Positions 7,852 through 18,095 of a stretch of DNA of 64,000 bases are shown one piece after another. Position 1 is the stretch's first letter; every line of letters begins with the position of its first letter. The position numbers and the translations under genes were made by a program. Source of the DNA: Amycolatopsis acididurans (lineage in GTDB: Bacteria; Actinomycetota; Actinomycetes; Mycobacteriales; Pseudonocardiaceae); NCBI RefSeq assembly GCF_012328925.1, contig NZ_JAAXLS010000002.1, positions 310,001 to 374,000 on the forward strand. Reading direction: 5' to 3'. A model generated the notes under the pieces. That model did not search any database. It was not told the DNA's origin and saw only the letters and a list, made by a program, of their open reading frames with translations.

Positions 7852-9051
7852 TCAGAAGTGTGTACCACACCAGGCCGCGACCGTGGTGGCGAACAGCCGG
7901 TCGGCCCGGGCGAGCGCCTTCGGCTCGGCCGGCTGGATCCGTCCGGCCGTCGCGAGCGCCGAGGCACGCCACGCCCCCAGGTACAGCATCGCGAGCGCGT
8001 CCACGGTCAGCCGCAGTTCACCCGGCACGTCGGTGCGGCTCACCCCGTCAGGGCAGACCCGGTAGCAGCCGGAGTTGGCGGGCAGGAACGGATCGGTCAC
8101 CTCCAGCACCACCGGCTCGCCGTCGTACTCGCGGGCGGCCAGCGCGGCGGGCACATCCACCAGGCGCAGCCACAGGCCGTCGTCCACGCTGACCGTGTCG
8201 CACGCACGCGGGTTGGTCAGCAGCAGCTCGACCGGCTCGTCCAGCGGGCGGCCGGGCACCTTGATCCGGTCGACGAGATCGACTCCGAGCAGGTAGCGCC
8301 ACAGCCCGGCATAGGCGTCATCGTTCGCCGCCTCCAGGTGCCACACGTCCATTTCGGACGGTTGTGACCAGTGGTGTCGGTCCACTGTGTACTGAGCGAA
8401 CCCGTCGGCCCCGCCCGGTCCATGATGGACGACCGTGGTCACGGGCGCCTCCGCCCTGCGCAGCGCCCGCTCGAAACCCGGCCACCAGTGCGGAGATCGC
8501 GTCATCCGGCCCGGCCGGTCACCGAGCAGGTTCGCGTACAACTCCGGCAACCGCTCCACCGCCTTGTCCGCGGACAGCAGCGACACCTCACCTCCGGCGG
8601 GCACCTCCGGCCGGAGCGCCGCCCGCCGCCGGTCGATCTCGAAGTCCCTGGTCACGGTCGCGGCGCCGTAACCGAACCGGCCGTAGATCACCGCTTCGCT
8701 GGCGTAAAGCCCGGCCAGCGGCACGCCGCGCGTGGTGAAATCGTCCAGCTGGGCGCGCATCATCGCGCGCAGGACCCCGCGCCGGGTGCGGTCCGGTCGC
8801 ACGCCGACGCCGGTCACGGCGGCGAAGGGCAGGCGTGTTCCGCCGGGCACTGTCAGTTCCGTGTCGAAGGAGCGGACCGTGCCGATCAGTTCGCCGTCGA
8901 ACGCGCCGATCCCGCGCTGCGGCTGATGCATGCGCTCGGCGTAGGGCCACTCGTCGTCCTTGACCGGCCCGAGGTGCAGGGTGGATCGGAACAGGTCACC
9001 GGCCGCGCGGGTCTCGTCCGGCCGGATCGTGCGTACCGTGTAGTCGTTCAC
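7852..9051 (-). CDS. Eis-like GNAT N-acetyltransferase
   Basis: A 399-residue protein matching the Eis family in length (about 400) and layout: N-terminal GNAT domain with the acetyl-CoA loop VGVRPDRTRRGVLRAMM (about residues 83-99), a second GNAT-like domain and a C-terminal sterol-carrier-like fold. The family's general-acid tyrosine lies in SEAVIYGRFGYGAAT, and the protein ends in phenylalanine (WCGTHF), as in Eis, where the C-terminal carboxylate is part of the active site. Mycobacterial Eis acetylates aminoglycosides and other amines; the natural substrate here is unknown. Start GTG. Confidence 0.85.
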   Translation of the reverse strand: MNDYTVRTIRPDETRAAGDLFRSTLHLGPVKDDEWPYAERMHQPQRGIGAFDGELIGTVRSFDTELTVPGGTRLPFAAVTGVGVRPDRTRRGVLRAMMRAQLDDFTTRGVPLAGLYASEAVIYGRFGYGAATVTRDFEIDRRRAALRPEVPAGGEVSLLSADKAVERLPELYANLLGDRPGRMTRSPHWWPGFERALRRAEAPVTTVVHHGPGGADGFAQYTVDRHHWSQPSEMDVWHLEAANDDAYAGLWRYLLGVDLVDRIKVPGRPLDEPVELLLTNPRACDTVSVDDGLWLRLVDVPAALAAREYDGEPVVLEVTDPFLPANSGCYRVCPDGVSRTDVPGELRLTVDALAMLYLGAWRASALATAGRIQPAEPKALARADRLFATTVAAWCGTHF

Positions 9052-9185
9052 CGCACGATCGTCGCGGACGACCCGCGCGCACGGCTACCGGTTTTCACGC
9101 ACCATAAGCGGCGGAGCCGCTTGCTGTGAGGGCTCAGCTTGCGCCGCCACCCGCACCGCTACGCACGCCGATTCCGGAACAATCC

Positions 9186-9836
9186 CTACCCCGGCTGGCC
9201 GATTTGGTAGCTGCCTTGATCGTCCTGAACCTTGATCTCGACGTTCTGCTGCTTGCCCTTGACGGTGACCTGGCAGGTGAAGGTGGTACCCGCCTTGACC
9301 GGCTGGTCGGACGGACAGGTCACGCTGTCCGCGCCCACCCGTTCCTTCACCGCGTTCTGGACAGCCGTGTTGTCGAAGACCTTGTTGGTGTAGAACCAGC
9401 CCGGCGCCCACAAGCCGGTGACGAGCACCGCCGCGGCGATCACGACCACCACGGCACCGATGATCGCCCACAACTTGCCGCGCTTCTTGCCCGTCTGCGG
9501 AGCTCCCGCCTGCGGCGCGCCGAAACCGCTGGGCTGGCCGTAGTCGTACTGGCCGGGCTGCTGGCCCTGCTGCCCGTAGTAGGGCTGCTGTTGCTGCGGA
9601 TACTGCCCGTACTGGGGCTGTTGCCCGTACTGCGGCGGCTGCTGCTGGGGGTAACCGGGTTGCTGGCCGTATTGCGGCTGCTGCCCGTACTGGGGCTGGC
9701 CGTACGGCGGCTGCTGCCCGTAACCCGGTTGCTGCTGCGGATATCCCTGCGCGGGGAAGCCACCGGACTGCGGACCCGGCGGAGGCTGCTGGCCCCACGG
9801 CTGCTGCGGGTCGTTGCCGCCGTATGGCGTGCTCAT
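9186..9836 (-). CDS. Membrane-anchored DUF4333 protein with Gln/Pro/Tyr-rich N-terminus
   Basis: A 216-residue protein. Residues about 1-105 are low complexity, made of repeated PQYGQQP / YGQQPGY-type units rich in Gln, Pro, Gly and Tyr. Then comes a basic KKRGK patch, one transmembrane helix (LWAIIGAVVVVIAAAVLVTGL) and an extracytoplasmic DUF4333 domain with paired cysteines (VTCPSDQPVKAGTTFTCQV). Topology is predicted cytoplasmic tail, one membrane pass, outside domain. The start ATG (MSTPYGGN) is favoured because upstream in-frame sequence is Arg-rich and not protein-like. Function unknown. Confidence 0.82.
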   Translation of the reverse strand: MSTPYGGNDPQQPWGQQPPPGPQSGGFPAQGYPQQQPGYGQQPPYGQPQYGQQPQYGQQPGYPQQQPPQYGQQPQYGQYPQQQQPYYGQQGQQPGQYDYGQPSGFGAPQAGAPQTGKKRGKLWAIIGAVVVVIAAAVLVTGLWAPGWFYTNKVFDNTAVQNAVKERVGADSVTCPSDQPVKAGTTFTCQVTVKGKQQNVEIKVQDDQGSYQIGQPG

Positions 9837-9903
9837 CCAAACTCCAATCCCGGGCCGGGGTCGCTCTGCGTGATCCAACCACACACGTCCGCGCCCTGAA
9901 AGG

Positions 9904-12651
9904 CTACTCCGCCCCGGCCGCCACGACACCACGCCGCAACGCCTTGACCGCCTTCGCGGCGGCCGCACCGACCTGGTGTTCCTTGCCCAGCACGGCGCGG
10001 ATCTGGTCCAGCAGATCGATCACCTGGCGGGCCCAGCGCACGAAATCGCCCGCGGACAGCTCCTGTCCGTTGGCCTCGGCCGTGGTCAGCACCTGTTCCA
10101 GCGACTCGCCCCGCGCCCAGCGGTAGACCGGCCACGCGAACCCGGCGTCGGGCTCCCGGGTGCGGTCGAGCCGGAACCGGCGCTCGTCCTCGGCCAGCTC
10201 GGCCCACAGGCGCGCGGTGTCCTGCCAGGCGCGCGGCACCGCGCCCGAGGGCAGCCGCGGCTCGCCCGCCGAATCACGCCGCGCCTCGAACACCAGCGTG
10301 GACACGACCGCGGCCAGTTCCGCCGGATTCAGGCCCTCCCACACCCGGTGCCGGATGCATTCGGCGGCCAGCAGATCCGACTCGCTGTAGAGCCGGGCCA
10401 GGATCGCGCCGTGCTCGGTCACCCGGTTCTCGCCCTTGCCGAGGTAGCCGCGCTCGTCGAGCAGGTCCCGGATCCGGTCGAACGCCCGCGCCAGCGAATG
10501 GGTGGTGGCCGCGACTTTCCGTTCCAGTTTCTGGGTTTCCTCGGCCAGCCGCTGGTAACGCTCCACCCAGCGCAGGTTCGCCTCGCGCTCGGCGAGCCCG
10601 TGGCAGGGATGCGCGCGCAGCTGCTTGCGCAACGCCAGCAGTTCGGCGTCGTCCGCGGCCCCCGAGCGCCGTTTCTGCCGCGAAGGCAGCGAGATCCCCG
10701 AATTGCGCAGACTGGAGGCGATGTCCCGGCGCGTTTTGGGCGAGCGCAGCTCCACATGCTTGGGCAGCCGGATCTGGCCGAGCGCTTCGACCGGCGCGGG
10801 AAAGTCCGACAGCGACAGTGGTCCGGACCACCGGTCCTCGGTCACCACCATGGGCCTCGGCTCGCGGATCGGGTCGAGGCCGGGGTCGATCACGACGGCC
10901 AGGCCCGCACGGCGCCCGGAGGGCACCGCGATCACGTCGCCCTTGCGCAGTTTCTCCAGCGACTCCGCGGTCTGCGCGCGGCGCGCCGAGCTGTTCTGCC
11001 GGGACAGCGCTTTCTCCCGGTCGGAGATCTGCTTGCGCAGCTCGACGTAGGACAGCATGTCGTCGAAGTCCCCGGTGATCGCCTCGGCGTATCCGGCGAG
11101 CGCGTCCTTGTTCTTCTCGATCCGCCGGGACACGCTCACCACCGAACGGTCCGCCTGGAACTGCGCGAAGGACTGCTCCAGCAGCTCGCGCGCCTTCTCC
11201 GGGCCGAGCTGCGCGACCAGGTTGATCGCCATGTTGTAGCCGGGCCGGAACGACGAGCGCAGCGGGTAGGTCCGCGTGGAGGCCAGGCCCGCGACCTGCT
11301 TGGGATCCACCCCGGGCTGCCAGACGACGACCGCGTGCCCCTCGATGTCGATGCCGCGGCGGCCCGCACGGCCGGTCAGCTGGGTGTACTCGCCCGGCGT
11401 GAGGTCCACATGGGCCTCGCCGTTGTACTTGACCAGCCGCTCGAGCACCACCGTGCGCGCGGGCATGTTGATGCCCAGCGCGAGGGTTTCGGTCGCGAAC
11501 ACGACCTTCACCAGGCCGCGGACGAACAGTTCCTCGACCGTTTCCTTGAACGCGGGCAGCAGCCCCGCGTGGTGGGCCGCGACGCCGCTTTCCAGCGCCT
11601 CACGCCATTCCCAGTAGCCCAGCACGGCAAGATCGCCTTCGGGCAGGTCGGTGGTGTGCTCGTGGATGATGCGGCGTACCTCGGCCGCTTCGTCGGGCGT
11701 GTTGAGGTGCAAACCGGCGCGCGTGCACTGCGCGACCGCCGCGTCACAGCCTGCCCGGGAGAAGATGAACACGATCGCGGGCAGCAGGCCCGCCGCGTCG
11801 AGCCGGGTGGTGATGTCCACACGCGACGGTGGCCGGAACCGGGGGCCGCGAAACTGCTGCCTGCCCCGGTTCCGCTGCCCGCGCAGTGCGGCGGGCGCGT
11901 GCATCCTGCCGACCTCCTCGACCCGCCGCAGCAGGCCGGGATTCATCCGGGTGGAGCCGTCCTCGTCGGCGAAGAGGTCCAGCATCCGGTTGCCGACCAG
12001 CATGTGCTGCCACAACGGGACGGGGCGGTGCTCGTCGACCACGACGGTGGTGTCGCCCCGCACCTCGACGAGCCATTCGCCGAACTCCTCGGCGTTGCTG
12101 ACCGTCGCGGACAGGCCGACGACGCGGACGTACTCGGGCAGGTGCAGGATCACCTCCTCCCACACGGCGCCGCGGAACCGGTCGGCCAGGTAGTGGATCT
12201 CGTCCATCACCACGTAGCCGAGGTCGGTCAGCGCGGAGGAACCCGCGTACAGCATGTTCCGCAGCACCTCGGTGGTCATCACGACCACCTGCGCGTTGCC
12301 GTTGATCGCGGTGTCGCCGGTGAGCAGGCCGACCGCGCCGGTGCCGTAGCGGTCGACGAGGTCGTTGTACTTCTGGTTCGACAGGGCCTTGATCGGGGTC
12401 GTGTAGAAGCACTTGCGGCCCTCGGCCAGCGCGAGGTGCACGGCGAACTCGCCGACGACGGTCTTGCCGGCGCCGGTCGGGGCGCACACGAGGACGCCGT
12501 GCCCGCCCTCCAGCGCCTCGCAGCCGCGCACCTGGAAGTCGTCGAACTCGAACGCGGCCTCGGCCGCGAAACGGGTCAGCTGGGGATACTTCCCCCGGCG
12601 CCGAGCAGCCTGAAAGGCCTCGGCCGGGGAACGAGAAGGGCTAGCGGCCAC
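9904..12651 (-). CDS. helY: HelY-type DEAD/DEAH RNA helicase (Ski2/Mtr4-like)
   Basis: A 915-residue superfamily 2 helicase. Motif I is APTGAGKT (about residues 56-63), motif Ia YTTPIKALSNQK, motif II MDEIHYL, motif III LSATVSN, and motif VI QLTGRAGRRGID. The C-terminal half has the rRNA-processing/DSHCT-type region (HPCHGLAEREANLRWVERY ... LYSESDLLAAECIRHRVWEGL). The length and layout match actinobacterial HelY (Rv2092c), thought to act in RNA processing or decay. The start is GTG (VAASPSRSP), encoded inside a GC-rich leader. No operon partner is evident: the downstream DUF4333 gene is 67 bases away. Confidence 0.9.
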   Translation of the reverse strand: MAASPSRSPAEAFQAARRRGKYPQLTRFAAEAAFEFDDFQVRGCEALEGGHGVLVCAPTGAGKTVVGEFAVHLALAEGRKCFYTTPIKALSNQKYNDLVDRYGTGAVGLLTGDTAINGNAQVVVMTTEVLRNMLYAGSSALTDLGYVVMDEIHYLADRFRGAVWEEVILHLPEYVRVVGLSATVSNAEEFGEWLVEVRGDTTVVVDEHRPVPLWQHMLVGNRMLDLFADEDGSTRMNPGLLRRVEEVGRMHAPAALRGQRNRGRQQFRGPRFRPPSRVDITTRLDAAGLLPAIVFIFSRAGCDAAVAQCTRAGLHLNTPDEAAEVRRIIHEHTTDLPEGDLAVLGYWEWREALESGVAAHHAGLLPAFKETVEELFVRGLVKVVFATETLALGINMPARTVVLERLVKYNGEAHVDLTPGEYTQLTGRAGRRGIDIEGHAVVVWQPGVDPKQVAGLASTRTYPLRSSFRPGYNMAINLVAQLGPEKARELLEQSFAQFQADRSVVSVSRRIEKNKDALAGYAEAITGDFDDMLSYVELRKQISDREKALSRQNSSARRAQTAESLEKLRKGDVIAVPSGRRAGLAVVIDPGLDPIREPRPMVVTEDRWSGPLSLSDFPAPVEALGQIRLPKHVELRSPKTRRDIASSLRNSGISLPSRQKRRSGAADDAELLALRKQLRAHPCHGLAEREANLRWVERYQRLAEETQKLERKVAATTHSLARAFDRIRDLLDERGYLGKGENRVTEHGAILARLYSESDLLAAECIRHRVWEGLNPAELAAVVSTLVFEARRDSAGEPRLPSGAVPRAWQDTARLWAELAEDERRFRLDRTREPDAGFAWPVYRWARGESLEQVLTTAEANGQELSAGDFVRWARQVIDLLDQIRAVLGKEHQVGAAAAKAVKALRRGVVAAGAE

Positions 12652-13208
12652 TCAATCAGGGTGTCATATCGGCCGGCCGGCTCGCACACCGTGGTCCCCG
12701 GATCACCCTGGGACGACAGCAGGCCGGGCACGGTCACACGCCGGGCTCGCCGAAGATCGTCTTCGGGTGCCTTCCGGCGCAGCCGAGCGCTTCGCCCGGC
12801 GCTACGCCGAACGGGTGATACGCACCATGAGGTGGGTTGAGACGCACAAGGGTCGCGCCTCCCCCACCGACAGGACGATTCCGCCCTCAGGAATGGGACC
12901 GCGCCTGCTGGACGTGCTCAACACCCTCCGGCAGGTCATGGACCACGGCACCGCAACCGCATAGGGGCCGACCCCGGAACACGACCCGGCTCGTCAACCG
13001 GCGCGGCACCACTCCGTTGAACGGTGAGGTCTGGGCCGGGGATTCTTTCGCCGAAACGGAACCACGCCGCTTGTCGCGGTCAGATAGCGCCGCGGCGTGA
13101 AGCTGTCTTCGACAGCTATAGGTGGCGCCGGTCACACCGCTTAGCTTCGCCGGAGCCGGGTGATCACGGGCTCGACGCCAGGTCGGCTCCATCCGGTGAG
13201 GAGGCAAC
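12652..13208. other. 557-bp stretch with no supported gene
   Basis: The stretch lies between the helY start and the membrane protein gene. Open frames of 60-90 codons occur on the plus strand but show no ribosome site or recognisable protein sequence. A short hairpin (AGCTGTC-TTC-GACAGCT) lies at about 13101-13118. It probably contains the helY promoter and the promoter of the gene at 13209. Confidence 0.5.
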
Positions 13209-14390
13209 ATGACGACGTCAGAGGACAGGGCCGAGATCACCGCACCGCCTGCCGAGGAAGAACTCAGGGTACCGCGCTTCGGTCGGGGCACACCGGTCGT
13301 CGCCACCGTCGGCATTTTCGCGGTGTCGGTACTGACGTGGTGGCTGATCGGCGATCCGAAGTGGAGTGTGCTCGGTGCGCGTGCCGGCACCGCGGACGAC
13401 CAGGCCCGCAAGAGCGCCATTGTCAGCTGTCTGCTGTTCTGGACGATCTTCGGGCACATCTTCACCGGCTTCACCTTCGGGAACTGGCCGTTCAGCAAGC
13501 TCCGGCAGCCGATCGCCGGAATCTGCCAGGTCGTGGCCAACCTCGTCATCGGCGTCGCGGGAACCGCGCTGTTCACGAGTGGGGTCGGCCATTGGGACCC
13601 GACTTTCTCGGCGGCCGCACCCGGCGGTGCGGGCTATCTCGCGGCGGCGTTCATCGTGCTCATCGGGTTCTACGCCTACGCGTTCGCGTCCGCCAGCCTT
13701 GGCGGCTACCCGTTCGAGTCGCTCACCGCCCCGCTGGCCAGTGTCGCCCAGTGGTTCGCGGCAGCCTTCGTCACGGTGGTGGGGGTCGTCGCTCTGGTCT
13801 ACCCCAACTTCAACGCACACCTGGCCGCGAGCGCGCCGGTGGGGCTGCCGACCACCGCCGGCTGGGTCTATTCCAGCATCGTCATCGTCATCGTCGCGGC
13901 GATGCAGTGGGGCAACTGGCCGTGGGGTGCGGTGGCCAGCAAGCATCTTCGTGCGCTCACCGCGCTCGTGGTCACCCTCGGCGGCGGCTACCTGCTCATG
14001 CTCGTGTTGCGGGCGCTGCTGCAGGTCATCGTGCCGGGCACCGTCAAGGGTGGTGCGACGTTCGCGCTGGATCTGGAGACCGCCGAACTGGGCGTCTGTT
14101 TCAGCCTGTGGTCCTTGATCGTCGGGCTGGTCTTCGGCCCGTCGAGGCTTACGTCGACTGTCGTCGCACGAATCGTCCGGACTGTGGTCGTGGCGGTAGC
14201 GGCCATCGCGAGCTATCTCGTGTTCATGCGCTTCTTCGCGACCACCGCGCTGCATTTTCCGGCGACGGAGGGCAGTTACGGCGGTAACCCGCTGCTGTGG
14301 ATGGACTGGACCATCTTGATCGTACTGTGGCACTCCGTCGCCTTCGGCGGCTACCTGACCACCCGTCGGGCCGCCGGCAGCCACCGGTAA
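13209..14390 (+). CDS. Multi-pass membrane protein of unknown function
   Basis: A 393-residue protein with about nine or ten hydrophobic helices spread over residues 30-385. It starts after a strong GAGGAGG site. Three related aromatic/proline loops recur: FTGFTFGNWPFSKLRQP, FASASLGGYPFESLTAP and MQWGNWPWGAVASKH. This suggests an internal repeat with a W/Y-P-F/W re-entrant element. No transporter signature is recognised. It lies 188 bases upstream of the first microcompartment shell gene on the same strand, so a substrate-uptake role for the BMC pathway is a possible but untested inference. Confidence 0.75.
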   Translation: MTTSEDRAEITAPPAEEELRVPRFGRGTPVVATVGIFAVSVLTWWLIGDPKWSVLGARAGTADDQARKSAIVSCLLFWTIFGHIFTGFTFGNWPFSKLRQPIAGICQVVANLVIGVAGTALFTSGVGHWDPTFSAAAPGGAGYLAAAFIVLIGFYAYAFASASLGGYPFESLTAPLASVAQWFAAAFVTVVGVVALVYPNFNAHLAASAPVGLPTTAGWVYSSIVIVIVAAMQWGNWPWGAVASKHLRALTALVVTLGGGYLLMLVLRALLQVIVPGTVKGGATFALDLETAELGVCFSLWSLIVGLVFGPSRLTSTVVARIVRTVVVAVAAIASYLVFMRFFATTALHFPATEGSYGGNPLLWMDWTILIVLWHSVAFGGYLTTRRAAGSHR

Positions 14391-14503
14391 CCGAGCGTCG
14401 ATGAAGGGCGCGGCGGGCGGTGCGGCACTGACCGTGCTACCCGCCGCGTCGGGTAACCGCGACAACGATTCGGATAAACGCCACCGCAGGTGTTGTCCCG
14501 CGA

Positions 14504-14530
14504 TGACAACGCCGCTCGCGCGGGTCGTCC
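14504..14530. promoter_or_regulatory. Imperfect GGACA-N17-TGTCC element before the first BMC-H gene
   Basis: TGACA at 14504-14508 and CGTCC at 14526-14530 are 17 bases apart, each one base off the arms seen perfectly at 22956-22982 and 30411-30437. Just upstream, GTTGTC (14492-14497) and GACAAC (14505-14510) form a further inverted repeat with seven bases between. The element ends 48 bases before the ATG of the shell gene. Confidence 0.5.
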
Positions 14531-14578
14531 CTAAGGTCGGTATCGACAAGATTCTTCCGGCTGTCCCAAGGAGTGGTT

Positions 14579-14884
14579 ATGGCAGGCACTGCGCGGTCAG
14601 GTGCGTTGGGTTTCGTCGAGACCAAGGGTCTGGTGGGCGCGATCGAAGCGGCCGACGCGATGGTCAAGGCGGCGAACGTCGAACTCGAGGGGTACCGGAC
14701 GTTGCGGAACGGGCAGGTTTCGGTCCTGGTGCGCGGCGACGTGGGCGCGGTCAAGGCCGCCGTGGACGCGGGCACCGCGGCCGCGTCGCGGGTTGGCGAA
14801 CTGTATGCCTCCCACGTCATCCCGCGGCCGCACAACGAAACCGAGGACGTCGTCGGGCAGGCCGTCACACCGCCGAACGGTTAG
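14579..14884 (+). CDS. Microcompartment shell hexamer protein (BMC-H)
   Basis: A 101-residue single Pf00936 domain protein. The diagnostic opening [21 protein letters not shown] is followed by [19 protein letters not shown] and [10 protein letters not shown], typical of PduA/EutM-class hexamers that tile the flat faces of a microcompartment. The ATG at 14579 is preferred over a GTG two codons up because AAGGAG lies six bases before it. It is on the plus strand, convergent with the PucR-like regulator gene, whose stop it overlaps by four bases. It resembles the second BMC-H at 22204 closely through the first 40 residues. Confidence 0.97.
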   Translation: MAGTARSGALGFVETKGLVGAIEAADAMVKAANVELEGYRTLRNGQVSVLVRGDVGAVKAAVDAGTAAASRVGELYASHVIPRPHNETEDVVGQAVTPPNG

Positions 14885-17046
14885 CGGCCGGCGACGCCGG
14901 CATCCTCCTCATCGGGCCGGGTCACCTGGAGCAGCCGCAACGCGAAGTCGGCACGCATGCGGTCTTCGTGGCGCGCCAGGTCGAGCCCGGTGAGCTGCTT
15001 GATCTGCTCGAGCCGGTAGCGCAGCGTCTTGTAGTGAATGAACAGCCGCTCGGCGGCGATCCGTTGCGAGCAGTCGGCGGCGAAGAACGCGCGCAACGTT
15101 CGCACCAGGGCGCCGCCGTTCTCCCGGTCGTAGGCCACCAAGGGGCCGGTCACCTCGTCGACGAAGGTCTGCAGATCCGGGTCGTCGCCGGAGCCGAGCA
15201 ACAGCCGGACTATGCCCAGCTCCTCGTAGAGAAACACGTTTTCACCGCCGAGGCGGCGCGCGGCTGAGAGCGCGGTCTTGGCCTCGTTGAGCGCACTGGG
15301 CAGATCCACCACGTCGGCGTGGGCGCGGCTCACGCCCCAGCTGACCTGCAGCTGCGGCCACTGCCTGCGCATCGCGGCGGACAGCTCGCTGACCAGGTCC
15401 TTGATCGCCGCGCGGTCGCCGCTGACGACGACCGCGGTCACGAGGTCGCCCCGCAGGGCGGACAACGACACGCCGCGGTAAGCGTCCAGTCCACGCAGCT
15501 CCCGGAGCACCTCGCGCCGCAGCCGGTCCGTCTGCGAGGTGTCCCAGCCGTTTTCGGCCGCGATCTCCTCGAGATTGTCCAGGCGTCCGTAGACCACCCG
15601 GAGATCGCCCCGCAGCGTGACGTTGAGTTGTTTGGCGCGGGCGCGGGCGGCGATGCGGTGCTCGACCGGTCCCTGGAGCAGATCCCACAGGACCTGTTCC
15701 AGCTCCTCGGCCCGGGCGCGGCTCGCGGCGTGCTCGCGCAGCAGCGTGAGCGAGCAGGCCATGGCGACCTCGCCGGCGACGACGTCCATCATCTCCGCGG
15801 AGTGTTCCTCCGGAAGCAATGCGACAGATCCCACCTGGTCCCCGTCGGCGTAGATCGGCTGAAGCCACGCGGTGGCCGAGTCGCCGTCAGTCAGTGAGAC
15901 CGTATGCCGGCCGGGCCGGGTCCTCGTCGGCATGGCAGCCGGGAGCTTCCCGGCCATCGTTCGCCCACCACACGAAGCGATCAGGCTCCCCTCCGGACCA
16001 TAAATCCCGATGCGGCACCCGAGTTCGGTGGCGACAGTGCGCGCGATCGCGGGCAGTCCGACGCCGGCCAGCACGGTCTCCAGCAGCTTCTGCTGCAGGT
16101 TCGACGACTGCGCGAGCAACGCGACCTGCTGTTCCAGCGCATCACGGGTTCGTTTCATTTGCGCGACCGCCGCGGCCTGCTGATCGTGCAGCCGCGCGTT
16201 GTCGATCGCAATGGTCGCGAAATCGGCGAGCGTCACCATGCGGCGCACGTGCTGCTCGGTGAACACCGAGGGGCGGCGGCGCCACACTTCGAGCACGCCG
16301 ATCAGCTCGCCGTGCAGGCGCAGCGGGACGGCGAGCGCGGAGAGGGTCTCCTCCTTCTCGGCGAGGAACATGAAGTCGTCGCTGATCGTCTCGTCTTCGA
16401 GGTAGTTGTCCACTTTGGCCGGTTCGCCGGTGAGGAACACCAGCCCGGCGACGCCTTGTCCTCGGCGCATGCGCAGGCGCGCGGTCTCGACCGCCCGGTT
16501 GCCGACGCACGAACGCATCGCGACCTGGTCGCCTTCGACCAGCAGCACCCCGCAGAGGTCGGAGTCGAGCAGGTGCAGCGTGCGGTCGGCGATGGACAAA
16601 AGCACCTGGTCCAGGTCACGCACGGTCAGCAGTTTGGCTACGACGTCACGCAGAACCTCGGTTTCCTTCGCTGCCCGCTCCGCCCTCTCGCGTGCGTCGT
16701 CGCGGTCCAGGGCGATGGCCACCCACGAGCAGCCCTGCTGGAGCTGACGCCATACGGCCGCCGGCGGGTCGATCCGGTCCGGCCACCGCACCTCGATGGG
16801 GCCGACACAGACACTGTTCGCGGCCGTGCTCGCGGCGATCGGGGGGCCGGCCAGCACGGTCGCGGATCCGGTGTCGCGGGACAGCACTGTGGCGTCGGCG
16901 CCCAGCGCCCGGGTCGCCGCTGCGGCCAGGCTTCTGGCCGCGCACGTGGCGGTGTCCGGAATGCGCGACGGCAGCGCTTCGAGCTCGCCGCCTGCGGCGG
17001 GCTCGAAGCGCTTCCGATCGACCGCGTGGGTTTGTGACGGCGTCAT
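14881..17046 (-). CDS. GAF/PucR-type transcriptional regulator of the BMC locus
   Basis: A 721-residue regulator. Residues about 155-300 form a GAF sensor domain ([24 protein letters not shown] ... [21 protein letters not shown] split by the usual loop); a central PucR/CdaR-like region follows; and the C-terminus (about 655-710) is the PucR helix-turn-helix, [19 protein letters not shown]. It starts 17 bases after the alcohol dehydrogenase stop with GGAGGAG before the ATG, so it is probably the last gene of the eight-gene shell operon. A GAF-PucR regulator commonly answers an aromatic or small-molecule ligand. It is a candidate to bind the paired GGACA/TGTCC sites. Confidence 0.88.
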   Translation of the reverse strand: MTPSQTHAVDRKRFEPAAGGELEALPSRIPDTATCAARSLAAAATRALGADATVLSRDTGSATVLAGPPIAASTAANSVCVGPIEVRWPDRIDPPAAVWRQLQQGCSWVAIALDRDDARERAERAAKETEVLRDVVAKLLTVRDLDQVLLSIADRTLHLLDSDLCGVLLVEGDQVAMRSCVGNRAVETARLRMRRGQGVAGLVFLTGEPAKVDNYLEDETISDDFMFLAEKEETLSALAVPLRLHGELIGVLEVWRRRPSVFTEQHVRRMVTLADFATIAIDNARLHDQQAAAVAQMKRTRDALEQQVALLAQSSNLQQKLLETVLAGVGLPAIARTVATELGCRIGIYGPEGSLIASCGGRTMAGKLPAAMPTRTRPGRHTVSLTDGDSATAWLQPIYADGDQVGSVALLPEEHSAEMMDVVAGEVAMACSLTLLREHAASRARAEELEQVLWDLLQGPVEHRIAARARAKQLNVTLRGDLRVVYGRLDNLEEIAAENGWDTSQTDRLRREVLRELRGLDAYRGVSLSALRGDLVTAVVVSGDRAAIKDLVSELSAAMRRQWPQLQVSWGVSRAHADVVDLPSALNEAKTALSAARRLGGENVFLYEELGIVRLLLGSGDDPDLQTFVDEVTGPLVAYDRENGGALVRTLRAFFAADCSQRIAAERLFIHYKTLRYRLEQIKQLTGLDLARHEDRMRADFALRLLQVTRPDEEDAGVAGR

Positions 17047-17063
17047 TGCCGCTCCTCCGGGCG

Positions 17064-18095
17064 CTACAGCCTGATCAACGACTTCAGCGTACGGCGTTCG
17101 GCCATCCGCCGGTATGCTTCCGGAGCCTCATCGAGCGCCACGGTTTCGGAGGCCACCACCGCCGGATCCACCGCTCCGGAGCGGACCAGCCCGACGAGTT
17201 CGTCGCCGTGCCGCATGAGGTCGCCGATGGCGAAACGCAGGCTCAGCTCGTCCGCGAACGCGCGGTCGGCGGGTAGTGACCAGGCGCCGGTGTGCACCCC
17301 GGCCGAGACCACCGTGCCGCGCCGCCGGACCAAACCGAACGCGGTGTCCAGGCCGGTCCCTCCGCCGATCGCATCGATCGCGGCATCGGCGCCGCGCCCG
17401 TCCGTGACCTGGTCGACCACGTCCCGCGCGCCCTCGGGCGCCGCGGTGAGGGCCCCTTCCCTCGCGGCCGCCTGCCGCCGCGATTCGACCGGCTCGACGA
17501 GGATCACGACGCCGGCGCCGCAGGCCTGGGCGACCAGACTCGTCAGCTGGCCCACCGGTCCCCCACCGATGATCGCCACGCTGTCGCCGGGCCGTAGCTC
17601 CGCGCGCTGGATCGCCACATGCGCGGTGGCCAGCGTGTCGCCGAAGAAGACGGCCGCGTCGAGGCTCACGTCGGCGGGTACCGGCCGCAGGACGGTGTCG
17701 GCGAAGGGCACCAGGACCAGTTCGGCCTGGGCGCCAGGCAGGGGCGGACCGAACGCCGACCCGGTGCCGAAAAACCGGCGTTCCGCACATTCCCAGTGGT
17801 CACCGTGCCGGCACCACCAGCACATGCCGCAGGCGGTGAAGTCGGCGCCCACCACCCGATCGCCCCGGCGGTGGCCTCGCACGGCGTCCCCGAGCTCGAC
17901 GATCCGCCCGGCGAACTCGTGTCCCAGGACGAAACCCCGCGGCAGATTCGCCGGATGGGCAACGGAATGCAGGTCGGTCCCGCAGATGGCGGCGCGCTCG
18001 ACACGCACGATCGCGTCGGTGGGTGCCCGCAATCCGGGTTCGGGCACGTCCGTGAGCCGGACCTTGCCTTCCCCCGCGAACACGACGGCCTTCAT
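17064..18095 (-). CDS. Zinc-dependent alcohol dehydrogenase (MDR family) of the BMC locus
   Basis: A 343-residue medium-chain dehydrogenase. Catalytic zinc ligands lie in ICGTDLHS (Cys at about 38) and GHEFAGRI; the structural-zinc cysteines lie in TACGMCWWCRHGDHWEC. The nucleotide site is IIGGGPVGQLTSLVAQACGAG. In a metabolosome such an enzyme would reduce the aldehyde intermediate to alcohol and recycle NAD for the acylating aldehyde dehydrogenase. The ATG overlaps the upstream MDH-like stop by one base. Secretion or encapsulation signals were not seen; the N-terminus starts directly at the catalytic domain. Confidence 0.9.
   Translation of the reverse strand: MKAVVFAGEGKVRLTDVPEPGLRAPTDAIVRVERAAICGTDLHSVAHPANLPRGFVLGHEFAGRIVELGDAVRGHRRGDRVVGADFTACGMCWWCRHGDHWECAERRFFGTGSAFGPPLPGAQAELVLVPFADTVLRPVPADVSLDAAVFFGDTLATAHVAIQRAELRPGDSVAIIGGGPVGQLTSLVAQACGAGVVILVEPVESRRQAAAREGALTAAPEGARDVVDQVTDGRGADAAIDAIGGGTGLDTAFGLVRRRGTVVSAGVHTGAWSLPADRAFADELSLRFAIGDLMRHGDELVGLVRSGAVDPAVVASETVALDEAPEAYRRMAERRTLKSLIRL

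Noticed and set aside
12767..13100. Two short plus-strand open frames (65 and 87 codons) downstream of the helY start
   Set aside because: They show no domain and no ribosome site, and have Arg/Pro-rich composition typical of out-of-frame high-GC DNA.
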